DNA of 36,153 nucleotides. Origin: Rhodospirillaceae bacterium (lineage in GTDB: Bacteria; Pseudomonadota; Alphaproteobacteria; Rhodospirillales; Rhodospirillaceae). Location of the stretch: positions 1-36,153 of the forward strand of contig SHVO01000013.1 in assembly GCA_009694245.1 (NCBI GenBank), in the 5' to 3' direction. Positions 16,187 through 23,418 of the stretch are shown in pieces. A program made the translations under genes and the position numbers. A model generated the notes under the pieces. The model did no database searches. It was not told the origin of the DNA and saw nothing but the letters and a program-made list of their open reading frames with translations. Every line of letters begins with the position of its first letter. The stretch's first letter is position 1.

Positions 16187-18130
16187 CTACGAGGTAAGGC
16201 CCTTCTCAAGAAAGGCCGAGAGCCGTTTGGCAAAGGCCGCGGGGTCGGGCACGGCTTCGCCCTCGACGATACGGGCCTGATCGAGCAAAAGATGAGCGGC
16301 ATCGTTGAGCGCGTCACCGCCCACACTCCCTAAGCGCTTAATCAACGGGTGCTTAGGATTGATCTCCAGCACCTTTCGAATCGCCGGGCCGGCGTTCTCG
16401 CCATGCTGCTTCAGCATCCGCGCGAGGTGCAGACTCATGCCGCCGGTGTCAGCCACCAAGCAGACCGGACTGCCGGTCAGGCGGCTCGACACGCGCACAT
16501 CGGCGACGGCCTCGCCTAGGCTGGCCTTCAGTTTCTCGACCACCGCCGCGATCTCCCCTGCCTGCGGCTCGTCTTTAGCCTCACCCTTCTCTTCCTCGGC
16601 GGCCTTGATCGCCGAAAGGTCGGTGCCGGCCTCGGCAACCGACTTGAAGGGCCTCTTGTCGTATGTGGCGACGGTCGGCACCCAGAATTCATCGATCGGG
16701 TCGGCGAGCAGCAACACCTCGATGCCCTTGGCGAGGAAGCCCTCCGCCTGTGGGCTCGCCTTCAAGGCTAACGTGCTCTCGCCGGTGATATAGTAGATCG
16801 CTTCCTGACCTTCCTTCATCCGGGCCGTGTAATCTTTCAAGCTGACCAGTCCATCGGCTCCGCTGGATTTGAATCGCGCGAGGTCCAGGAGTTCCTCGCG
16901 GCGCTCGAAATCCTCGTAGAGACCTTCCTTGAACACGGCGCCGAAGGCCTCCCAGAACGCGGCGTAGTCTTCGGGCTTCTCGGCCCGGTCTTTCAAATCC
17001 TTGAGCAGGCGCTTGGAAATGCCGGCCTGAATCTTGCGCAAGATCGGATTATTCTGCAGCATCTCGCGGCTGATGTTCAAGGGCAGGTCCGATGAATCCA
17101 CCACCCCGCGCACAAATCGCAGATAACGCGGCATCAGTCCTTCCAACTGATCGGAGATGAACACCCGGTTGACATAGAGTTTGACGTGACCCTTGCGTTC
17201 CGGATGGAATAGGTCAAAGGGCTTTTGGGTCGGAATGAACAACAGCGCCGTGTACTCGATGGCGCCTTCGGCGTGATAGTGAAGCGTATGCCACGGATCG
17301 TCGAAGGCATGGCCGACGTGATGGTAAAACTCCTTGTACTGATCCGCCGTCACCTCGTTCTTGGTCCGCATCCACAGGGCCGAAGCGCTATTGAGCGTCT
17401 CGGGCTCTGCGTCGCGCTCATTCTTATCGGACTCATCCTTGATCGGATCGAGAATCACCGGCAGCGCGATATGATCCGAGTAGGTCTTGACGATTTGACG
17501 CAGGCGGGGGGTCCCTAGGAACTCCTCGGCGTCCTTTTTCAGATGCAGCGTAATCCGGGTTCCACGTGGCGCGGCGCCGGCGGCCGCTACCGTGAACGCG
17601 CCCTGGCCGTTGCTGCTCCAGGTCCAGCCTTCGGCGTCGCCGGCCTTGCGCGAGACCACCTCGACTTGATCCGCGACCATGAACGCCGAATAGAAGCCGA
17701 CGCCGAACTGGCCGATGAGATTGACGTCCTTCGCCTTACCGCCGTCGGACTTGGCTTCGCCGAGCGATTTGAGGAACTCCGCCGTCCCGGATTTGGCGAT
17801 GGTCCCGAGGTTGGCGATCAGCTCGTCATGGTTCATACCGATGCCGTTGTCGGCGATGGTCAGAGTCTTCGAAGGTTTGTCGATGCCGATATGGATGGCA
17901 AAGTCACCGCTGGTGTCCTCCAGCAGCTTGGGGTCGGTGAGTGCGGCGTAGCGCAACCTGTCGCATGCGTCGGAGGCATTGGAAATCAATTCGCGAAGGA
18001 AAATTTCGCGATTCGAATAGAGCGAGTGCACGACCAAGTCTAGGAGCTTGGCAACCTCGGCCTGGAATTCGCGTGTCTCGCTTTTCGGAGTCTCGCTTTT
18101 CTGCGACTCGGCTGATTTCGTCTTCGTCAT
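16187..18130 (-). CDS. htpG: Hsp90 chaperone HtpG
   Basis: HtpG is the bacterial Hsp90, an ATP-dependent cytoplasmic chaperone. The 647-residue reading starts at the ATG at 18130; a GTG at 18178 could add 16 residues. After a Lys/Ser/Glu-rich lead of about 20 residues, the Bergerat ATPase domain shows LRELISNASDACDRLRY, IADNGIGM and GQFGVGFYSAFMVAD. The middle domain has VKLYVNRVFI and RGVVDSSDLPLNISREMLQ, and the C-terminal dimerisation domain follows. An acidic insertion with Ser/Lys/Glu is seen around residues 235-245, as is common in HtpG. No CIRCE element and no convincing sigma-32 promoter were found upstream. Confidence 0.97.
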   Translation of the reverse strand: MTKTKSAESQKSETPKSETREFQAEVAKLLDLVVHSLYSNREIFLRELISNASDACDRLRYAALTDPKLLEDTSGDFAIHIGIDKPSKTLTIADNGIGMNHDELIANLGTIAKSGTAEFLKSLGEAKSDGGKAKDVNLIGQFGVGFYSAFMVADQVEVVSRKAGDAEGWTWSSNGQGAFTVAAAGAAPRGTRITLHLKKDAEEFLGTPRLRQIVKTYSDHIALPVILDPIKDESDKNERDAEPETLNSASALWMRTKNEVTADQYKEFYHHVGHAFDDPWHTLHYHAEGAIEYTALLFIPTQKPFDLFHPERKGHVKLYVNRVFISDQLEGLMPRYLRFVRGVVDSSDLPLNISREMLQNNPILRKIQAGISKRLLKDLKDRAEKPEDYAAFWEAFGAVFKEGLYEDFERREELLDLARFKSSGADGLVSLKDYTARMKEGQEAIYYITGESTLALKASPQAEGFLAKGIEVLLLADPIDEFWVPTVATYDKRPFKSVAEAGTDLSAIKAAEEEKGEAKDEPQAGEIAAVVEKLKASLGEAVADVRVSSRLTGSPVCLVADTGGMSLHLARMLKQHGENAGPAIRKVLEINPKHPLIKRLGSVGGDALNDAAHLLLDQARIVEGEAVPDPAAFAKRLSAFLEKGLTS

Positions 18131-18454
18131 AGTGTCCGACCCAATTTTCCGTTGATTCGCGACTTTATCTTCCGGCACCCCCCTTGCGCAGGGGGCCGTG
18201 GGCTGCAGATATGAGATGGAGGGCGGCTCTTGGCAAGGGGCATCCGTTCGCCGCGCGGGTGAAATCTTCGGCGAACATGACGCGAGTCAATTTTATTCAA
18301 AAATTTCCCCGGCGGGAATCGTCGCCGGCGTCGCAACTGGTGTTGCCTTAGGCCCTCCAATGGGCCCATGATTATCTTCCGACGGTGAGGTTCTTCGCTC
18401 TCAAGATCGCCGTTATGCCTCACCGGGCGCCCGTTCAAACCAGCCGAGCCATAA
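18131..18454. promoter_or_regulatory. Divergent htpG / hpf intergenic region
   Basis: This 324-bp stretch must contain both gene starts but no coding sequence that I recognise. An AT-rich patch lies at 18294-18310. Short hairpins include CGGCG/CGCCG around 18310-18330 and GGCCC/GGGCC around 18353-18367. A minus-strand TTGACT within the AT-rich patch has only a poor -10 (AGATTT) 17 bp on. A CTTGAG on the minus strand near 18400 could be half of a sigma-32 site without a clear CCCAT partner. I make no firm promoter call. Confidence 0.3.
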
Positions 18455-18835
18455 ATGCAAATCCCCGTTCAAATCAGCTTTCACGGCGTCGACAAGTCTG
18501 ACGCGGTCCAAACCCACATCCGTGAGAAAGTCTCCAAGCTTGAACGTTATTTCGACCGAATCACCGGTTGTCGCGTCGTCGTGGGCAGGCATCACCACAG
18601 CCGCTCAAACCTCTTGACCAAGGACCAGCCGTTCCACGTTTCGGTCGTTGTCGATGTTCCGGGTGAGGAATTGGTGGTCAAGCGCGACCCGAAAGACCCG
18701 GTGGCGCTGAAAGATCACCGCGACGTCAAAATCGCCGTGCGCGATGCTTTCGCGACCATGCAGCGGCGGCTGAAGGAATATGTCGATAAGCGCTGGCACG
18801 ATGGTCGGCAAGCGCCCCAGCCCGACTTGATGTAA
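18455..18835 (+). CDS. hpf: Short ribosome hibernation promoting factor
   Basis: This 126-residue protein has the HPF/RaiA (YhbH/YfiA) domain (PF02482), which binds the 30S decoding region in non-growing cells. It begins MQIPVQISFHGVDKSDAVQTH, with the typical IREKVSKLERYFDRI helix and the DVKIAVRDAFATMQRRLKEY helix near the C-terminus. It lacks the second domain that gives long HPF its 100S-dimerising tail; many alphaproteobacteria carry the long form, so this may be a short-type factor or one of two paralogues. The usual rpoN/ptsN neighbours are absent. The ribosome site before the ATG is weak. The gene symbol follows family usage. Confidence 0.85.
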   Translation: MQIPVQISFHGVDKSDAVQTHIREKVSKLERYFDRITGCRVVVGRHHHSRSNLLTKDQPFHVSVVVDVPGEELVVKRDPKDPVALKDHRDVKIAVRDAFATMQRRLKEYVDKRWHDGRQAPQPDLM

Positions 18836-18870
18836 TATGTAGCCGCCACCACTGTAACGAGGCAGCGGCC

Positions 18871-18894
18871 ATGCCGCTGATCCCCGGTTTATGA
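18871..18894 (+). CDS. Seven-codon leader ORF before the helicase gene
   Basis: The ORF encodes MPLIPGL and its TGA overlaps the helicase ATG as ATGA (18891-18894). A GAGG Shine-Dalgarno sequence (18859-18862) is placed 8 nt before this ATG, while the helicase ATG itself has no ribosome site. Translation of the helicase may therefore depend on termination and re-initiation. The peptide is too short for any family match, so this is a structural prediction. Confidence 0.45.
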   Translation: MPLIPGL

Positions 18895-21425
18895 CTAACT
18901 TTCTCGCATTCGGCGGCGGTAGCGGACCAGCCGTCACCGCCGTGCTTGGGCCCACCAATACCGGCAAGACCTATCTCGCCATGGACCGGATGCTGGGCCA
19001 CGCCTCGGGCATGATCGGCTTTCCTTTGCGCCTGCTTGCGCGCGAGAATTACGACCGTGTCGTCAAGATCCGCGGCGTCGGCGCCGTGGCGCTGATTACC
19101 GGCGAAGAAAAAATCGTTCCGGCCAATCCGCGTTACTACATCTGCACGGTTGAGAGCATGCCGCTTGATCGGCGCGTGGCGTTTCTCGCCGTCGACGAGA
19201 TCCAGTTGGCCGCCGACGTCGACCGCGGCCATGTCTTCACCGACCGGCTCCTCCATGCGCGCGGCGACGTGGAAACCATGTTCCTCGGCGCCGAGACCAT
19301 TAAACCCTTGATTCGCCGGCTCGTGCCCGGCGTGCATTTCGTCGGCCGGCCACGGTTCTCAAAGTTACTCTACAGTGGCTCGAAGAAACTGACGCGGCTT
19401 CCGCGTCGGTCGGCGGTGGTAGCCTTTTCGGCGTCGGAGGTTTACGGCATCGCCGAGCTGATCCGGCGTCACCGCGGCGGCGCGGCGGTTGTTATGGGCG
19501 CGCTCAGTCCGCGCACACGCAATGCCCAGGTGGCGCTCTATCAGAACGGCGACGTCGATTACATTGTGGCCACCGACGCCATCGGCATGGGGCTCAACAT
19601 GGATGTCGACCATGTCGCCTTCGCGTCGCTCGGCAAGTTCGACGGTCGCAGCCCCCGCGCGCTGGTCGCCTCGGAAGTCGCGCAGATCGCCGGCCGTGCC
19701 GGGCGCCACATGAACGAAGGCACATTCGGGGTCACGGCCGATACCGCCAATATCGATCCCGACATCGTTAGCCGCGTCGAGTCCCATGAGTTTCCGCCGC
19801 TCAAGACCTTGTTTTGGCGCAATACCGAGCTCCGGTTTACCTCTCTCGAGGCTCTTCTTGCTTCGCTTAAATATGCGCCGCCGGCCCCGCAGCTGATCCG
19901 CCCGCCGCCGGCTGAGGATCAACTCGTGCTTGAGGCCATGACCAATGATGCCGACGTGCGGTCACGCGCTGCCGCCAGCACGGACCGGCTGAGATTGTTG
20001 TGGGACGTGGCGCAAGTTCCCGACTTCCGCAAAGTCAAACCCGAGATGCATGCCCGCTTCATAACCCAGGTTTTCCATTACCTGACGGAGGGCGCGGGCG
20101 TGCTGCCCGAGGACTGGGTCGCCGGCCAGGTGGCGCGCATCGACCGGACCGACGGCGACATGCATGTGATCATGGACCGGATCGCCGCTATCCGCACGTG
20201 GACCTATCTCGCCCACCGCGGCCATTGGATGCTGGACGGATTGGCATGGCAGGAGCGCACGCGCGAGGTCGAAGACCGGTTGTCCGATGCTCTGCACGCC
20301 AAGCTGACCAGCCAATTCGTCGATAGCCGCACGGCGCACTTGGTCAAACGCTTGCGCGGCGACGACATCATGGCCGCTGACTTGGCGAAGGACGGCGCGG
20401 TCGAGGTCGATGGTCACCGCCTCGGCCACCTCAAGGGTCTGCGTTTCCGCGCCGAGCGCACGGGCTTGCGCGCGGCTGACCGCGCCGTTCTCAATGCCGC
20501 CAACGCCGCCTTGCGACCGGTCATTGCGGCGCGGGTAGATGCGATCACCGCCGAGACCGACGCCGCATTCACTCTCGACGATACGGCGCGCATCGTCTGG
20601 CGCGATGAACCCATAGCTTCGCTGATTGCCGGCCTAGAGCGCATGCGCCCGCGCATCTTCTTGCCCGAGGATGAACGTCTCGAAGCGGCCGCGCGGTCGC
20701 GGGTCGAGGCCCGGTTGCGGGCGTGGCTCGACGCCCACACGGCGGCGGTGCTTGCACCGATGGTCAAGGCGCGCGCGGCGGCAGTCAGCGCTCCGGTTCG
20801 CGGGATCGTTTTCCAGCTGGCTGAAAATCTCGGCGCCATCCGGCGCGGCGAGGTCGAAACGCAGCTTACCTTGTTGAAGGACGAGGAGCGCAAAGCGCTT
20901 GCGCGGCTCGGCATTCGCTTCGGTTTGGATCACGTGTTTTTTCCGGCCCTGCTCAAGGCCGCGCCGATGCGCCTGCGCGGGCTGTTGTGGATCGCGGCCC
21001 AGCGCGGTGCCTCGACACCCGGCCCGGTGCCGGCCTTGCCGTCTTCCGGGCGGGTATCGGTGCCGCTCGTAGCCGATATTCCGGAAACCTTCTACGTCGC
21101 TTGCGGATTTCGACCCATCGGTTCCACAGCGTACCGCATCGACATGCTTGAGCGGTTCGCGGCAGACGCGAGGCGCATGACTCGCGAGAAGGTGGTGGTA
21201 TTTCCGCCGGCGGCGCTGTCGCTGCTCGGAATCAATCTTGAGACTGCCGCCGTCGTGCTGAAGATGCTGGGGTTCAAGGCCAAGATTGAGGCTGTCGGCC
21301 TCACGTTCGCGCTGCGCCGGCGAACCTCGCCCAAGGTCAAGGCGCCGCGCCTCGCGGGCCACGGCCAGGCACCGGTGTCGCCGGATTCGCCCTTCGCCAA
21401 ACTCAAGGAGTTGATATCGTCGTGA
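18891..21425 (+). CDS. SUV3-like ATP-dependent RNA helicase
   Basis: This 844-residue protein resembles the SUV3/SUPV3L1 superfamily 2 helicases that work with nucleases in mitochondrial RNA decay; alphaproteobacterial homologues are known. Walker A is GPTNTGKTY (about residues 20-28) and the Walker B box is DEIQ (102-105), the SUV3 variant of DExH. Helicase motifs continue with IVATDAIGMGLNMDVDHVAF and QIAGRAGRHMNEG. The C-terminal half (about 330-840) is helical, with long Arg/Ala-rich stretches and no domain I can name. Its stop overlaps the GTG of the S4 gene (GTGA), so the two form an operon. RNA remodelling or decay is the likely role, but the nuclease partner is not in the window. Confidence 0.85.
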   Translation: MTNFLAFGGGSGPAVTAVLGPTNTGKTYLAMDRMLGHASGMIGFPLRLLARENYDRVVKIRGVGAVALITGEEKIVPANPRYYICTVESMPLDRRVAFLAVDEIQLAADVDRGHVFTDRLLHARGDVETMFLGAETIKPLIRRLVPGVHFVGRPRFSKLLYSGSKKLTRLPRRSAVVAFSASEVYGIAELIRRHRGGAAVVMGALSPRTRNAQVALYQNGDVDYIVATDAIGMGLNMDVDHVAFASLGKFDGRSPRALVASEVAQIAGRAGRHMNEGTFGVTADTANIDPDIVSRVESHEFPPLKTLFWRNTELRFTSLEALLASLKYAPPAPQLIRPPPAEDQLVLEAMTNDADVRSRAAASTDRLRLLWDVAQVPDFRKVKPEMHARFITQVFHYLTEGAGVLPEDWVAGQVARIDRTDGDMHVIMDRIAAIRTWTYLAHRGHWMLDGLAWQERTREVEDRLSDALHAKLTSQFVDSRTAHLVKRLRGDDIMAADLAKDGAVEVDGHRLGHLKGLRFRAERTGLRAADRAVLNAANAALRPVIAARVDAITAETDAAFTLDDTARIVWRDEPIASLIAGLERMRPRIFLPEDERLEAAARSRVEARLRAWLDAHTAAVLAPMVKARAAAVSAPVRGIVFQLAENLGAIRRGEVETQLTLLKDEERKALARLGIRFGLDHVFFPALLKAAPMRLRGLLWIAAQRGASTPGPVPALPSSGRVSVPLVADIPETFYVACGFRPIGSTAYRIDMLERFAADARRMTREKVVVFPPAALSLLGINLETAAVVLKMLGFKAKIEAVGLTFALRRRTSPKVKAPRLAGHGQAPVSPDSPFAKLKELISS

Positions 21426-21874
21426 GCGCCGGGGCCTTTACGCCGCCGGCCGAAAAAGCCGCCGCCCTCAAACCAGCAGTCGTGCACATCGACAAGTGGC
21501 TATGGTTCGCCCGCTTCGGGAAAACCCGCTCGGTCGCGCAAAAGCTTATCGAGCGGGGCCAGGTTACGATCAACGGGGCAAAGGTGCGTAAAACCGGCGC
21601 GCCCGTGCGCATTGGCGATCTGATCGCGGTTGTGCTGGGAAGGGTCAAACGCGTCATGACCGTGCGCGGGCTTGGCGAACGCCGAGGCTCGGCTGAAGTA
21701 GCGCGGCTGCTCTACGGCGAAGCGGCGCCCGTGGAGAAACTGACGTCGGAAAACGCTGCCTTGCCGCTCTACAAACCGCTGCTCGTCCGGGCCAGGGGTG
21801 CCGGTCGGCCCACCAAGAAGGACCAGCGCGTTATTGCCAAGGAATTCGGTGACCGCTGGGGCGACGAAAGCTAA
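21422..21874 (+). CDS. S4-domain RNA-binding protein (HslR-like)
   Basis: This 150-residue basic protein has an S4 RNA-binding domain (about residues 21-75): HIDKWLWFARFGKTRSVAQ, LIERGQVTINGAKVRKTG and RIGDLIAV. The layout is that of HslR/Hsp15, which in E. coli recognises free 50S subunits carrying stalled nascent chains. A Lys/Arg-rich tail follows (GRPTKKDQRVIAKEFGDRW). The start is GTG, overlapping the helicase stop by 4 nt, so it is translated with the helicase. The pairing suggests the S4 protein guides or assists the helicase on structured RNA, which is inference. Its end is one base from the convergent DUF938 gene. Confidence 0.85.
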   Translation: MSAGAFTPPAEKAAALKPAVVHIDKWLWFARFGKTRSVAQKLIERGQVTINGAKVRKTGAPVRIGDLIAVVLGRVKRVMTVRGLGERRGSAEVARLLYGEAAPVEKLTSENAALPLYKPLLVRARGAGRPTKKDQRVIAKEFGDRWGDES

Positions 21875-21875
21875 A

Positions 21876-22496
21876 TCACCGCCGCTTGAATGTGAGCGTG
21901 AGATTGTTGGCGGGCATGCGCAGGGTTTCATCAAGTTCGAACCCTTGTTCAGCGGCGGCGCTGGCCACCTCGGTGAGGTCGCGAATACCCCAAGACGAAT
22001 TCCGCGCACGCAACGACTGATCGAAAGCGATATTGCTCTCGGCCAGGTAATCGCCGCCGATCGCATAGGGCCCATAGGTAACGACGATGCCGGCGTCTGG
22101 CATCAGCCGAGCGGCGCCCGCGAACAGCGCCAAGGTCGCCGCCCATGGCGAAATGTGAATCATATTGATGCAAACCACGGCGTCCGCCTTCACGACCGGC
22201 CATATCGAGTCGCGGACATCGAGGGCGAGAGGTGGGGGCAGGTTGGGCAATGCCGCCCCCGCCACGACCGCGGCAATCGAGGCCCTGGCCTCGGCATCCG
22301 GATCGCTCGCCTGCCAGGTGAGATGCGGCAAGGCGCGCGCGAACGTTGTGGCGTGGTAGCCCGATCCGGCGGCGATCTCGAGAACCTGGCGGCCCCCGAA
22401 GGCGGGCGGGGACAAAATACGCTGCAGGATCTCAAGGATGGGGGCGGCATTGCGCGCCGCGGCAGCCGGCGCCCGCGGCCCGCCGTCAACGGTCAT
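21876..22496 (-). CDS. DUF938 SAM-dependent methyltransferase-like protein
   Basis: This 206-residue protein fits DUF938 (PF06080), a class I methyltransferase fold with unknown substrate. Motif I is visible as VLEIAAGSGYHA, followed by the acidic loop WQASDPDAEA. Further landmarks are ALDVRDSIWPV, CINMIHISPWAA, the family-typical YGPYAIGGDYLAESN, and the C-terminal MPANNLTLTFKRR. No signal peptide is seen, so it should be cytoplasmic. It converges on the S4 gene with a single base between the stops and no room for separate terminators. Its 5' end faces a repeat element (22525-22574). Confidence 0.83.
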   Translation of the reverse strand: MTVDGGPRAPAAAARNAAPILEILQRILSPPAFGGRQVLEIAAGSGYHATTFARALPHLTWQASDPDAEARASIAAVVAGAALPNLPPPLALDVRDSIWPVVKADAVVCINMIHISPWAATLALFAGAARLMPDAGIVVTYGPYAIGGDYLAESNIAFDQSLRARNSSWGIRDLTEVASAAAEQGFELDETLRMPANNLTLTFKRR

Positions 22497-22524
22497 GACC
22501 GGCTTTCGGCGATCTGGAGACCGC

Positions 22525-22574
22525 TAGAGCATTGCGCCGAAAAATGGGAACCGGTTTTCGGCAAAAGCGATGCG
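22525..22574 (+). repeat. Dispersed TAGAGCAT...GGGAACCGGTT repeat, copy A
   Basis: The sequence begins TAGAGCATT, continues with GCCGAA and TGGGAACCGGTT, and ends with an inverted TTCGGC plus a second AGCGATGC arm, so it can fold back on itself. The same order of blocks occurs at 27165-27131 on the other strand. Similar intergenic elements are widespread in alphaproteobacteria; I place it in that group from memory of the motif. Confidence 0.65.
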
Positions 22575-22606
22575 ACCACAAATAGATATATCCACCACCA
22601 TGACTC

Positions 22607-22665
22607 CGATTTAGCACTGTTCGCTCCAGCTGCGCCTTGACGTAATGCAGCTAAATCGAATACCC
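22607..22665 (+). promoter_or_regulatory. Candidate fdxA promoter with flanking inverted repeat
   Basis: TTGACG (22637-22642) lies 18 bp before TACCCA (22661-22666), a promoter with a good -35 and a poor -10. A perfect 9-bp inverted repeat, CGATTTAGC (22607-22615) and GCTAAATCG (22650-22658), brackets the -35 element. This could be an operator or a stem in a longer transcript. It is about 65-120 bp upstream of fdxA. Confidence 0.35.
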
Positions 22666-22729
22666 AGAGAGCCTTCATGTTGCTGCCCCCAAAATCTGTG
22701 GGCGGGTGAGTGAGTGGGAGTTTTGAGGC

Positions 22730-23065
22730 ATGACTTACGTCGTCACCGAAAACTGCATCAAGTGCAAGTATATGGACTGCGTCGAAGTCTGTCCGGTGGA
22801 CTGCTTCTATGAAGGCGAGAACATGCTGGTCATTCATCCTGACGAATGCATCGATTGCGGCGTCTGCGAGCCCGAGTGCCCCGCCGAGGCCATCGTTCCC
22901 GACTCGGACGAAACCGCCGCGGCTTGGCAAGATATCAACAAGGACTACGCCGATAAGTGGCCGAATATTACGACCAAGGGCGAAAGCCCGGCGGACGCCG
23001 ACGAGTGGAAAGATAAACCAGATAAAAAACAGCTACTTAGCGTCAATCCCGGAAGTAATGCTTAA
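22730..23065 (+). CDS. fdxA: FdxA-type 7Fe ferredoxin
   Basis: This 111-residue protein is a two-cluster ferredoxin of the FdxA family, an electron carrier in the cytoplasm. The first cysteine set is [17 protein letters not shown] and the second [12 protein letters not shown]. The spacing fits one [3Fe-4S] and one [4Fe-4S] cluster, and the start [10 protein letters not shown] is family-typical. The acidic C-terminal extension with [12 protein letters not shown] is also characteristic. GAGG lies close before the ATG. It could supply or accept electrons for the korAB enzyme elsewhere in the window, but that is only suggested by co-occurrence. It is followed by a strong terminator. Confidence 0.94.
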   Translation: MTYVVTENCIKCKYMDCVEVCPVDCFYEGENMLVIHPDECIDCGVCEPECPAEAIVPDSDETAAAWQDINKDYADKWPNITTKGESPADADEWKDKPDKKQLLSVNPGSNA

Positions 23066-23103
23066 GCTCAATCCAAGGCTTTAAGTTCGAACGTTAAGCC
23101 TTT

Positions 23104-23125
23104 ACAGGTCCTTTGACCTGTTTTT
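23104..23125 (+). terminator. Intrinsic terminator of fdxA
   Basis: ACAGGTC (23104-23110) pairs perfectly with GACCTGT (23115-23121) around a CTTT loop and is followed by TTTT. A weaker hairpin (AAGGCTT 23075-23081 with AAGCCTT 23096-23102) stands just before it. The position, 39 bp after the fdxA stop, makes this the fdxA terminator. Confidence 0.85.
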
Positions 23126-23154
23126 CCGACCATTTTTGTGGTAGGGTCTTTCCA

Positions 23155-23198
23155 ATCCGTCGGGGAACCGGCGGATTATTTTTTCTCCGCCGATTTTT
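23155..23198 (+). promoter_or_regulatory. Two overlapping, mutually exclusive terminator hairpins
   Basis: The arm at 23168-23176 can pair upstream or downstream. Upstream, ATCCGTCGG (23155-23163) pairs with CCGGCGGAT (23168-23176; one G-T wobble, GGAA loop), followed by TATTTTTTC. Downstream, CGGCGGA (23169-23175) pairs with TCCGCCG (23186-23192) around TTATTTTTTC, followed by ATTTTTG. Each fold excludes the other and each ends in a T run, the layout of an attenuator switch. What it would sense is not evident. Confidence 0.55.
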
Positions 23199-23207
23199 GC
23201 GAGCCTT

Positions 23208-23240
23208 TGACGGTAAGTCTATGAAATACCGTCATTTTTT
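23208..23240 (+). terminator. Third terminator hairpin before carD
   Basis: TGACGGTA (23208-23215) pairs perfectly with TACCGTCA (23227-23234) around an 11-nt loop, followed directly by TTTTTT (23235-23240). No annotated gene ends between the fdxA terminator and this one, so it must end a small RNA or act on a transcript heading into carD. Confidence 0.75.
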
Positions 23241-23257
23241 CTTGAAGCGGAGGTTAG

Positions 23258-23308
23258 GTGCGTTCGACCCGCATCAGCGAGCGTCATGTTCGCGGGGCGC
23301 GCGGGTAA
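23258..23308 (+). CDS. Possible 16-residue Arg-rich leader peptide before carD
   Basis: A GTG start at 23258 lies 4 nt after GGAGG (23249-23253) and opens a 16-residue reading frame, VRSTRISERHVRGARG, ending at TAA (23306-23308). It contains five arginines. It begins 18 bp after the third terminator and about 110 bp before carD. It is too short to assign, and a chance Shine-Dalgarno sequence is possible. Conservation in related genomes would decide. Confidence 0.3.
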   Translation: MRSTRISERHVRGARG

Positions 23309-23418
23309 GCCGAGATCTTGAAGTGGAAGAGCTGGCCCGTTGGCGCGGGACCGGCCGTTGGGGGATCTAGCTCTACGGACGACTTAAATAACCCAGGGAC
23401 TGGAGTGAGAGACCGAAT

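Noticed and set aside
18131-18454. CIRCE element or sigma-32 promoter for htpG
   Set aside because: No TTAGCACTC dyad is present, and the CTTGA-like piece lacks a CCCAT partner at the right distance.
23113-23370. 85-residue ORF between fdxA and carD
   Set aside because: It runs through three terminator hairpins and has a low-complexity, Arg-rich translation without a family match.
23241-23400. 6S RNA or another known structured RNA
   Set aside because: The stretch is GC-rich and can fold, but I could not match the 6S closing stem and central bubble or any other known family by eye. A covariance-model search would decide.
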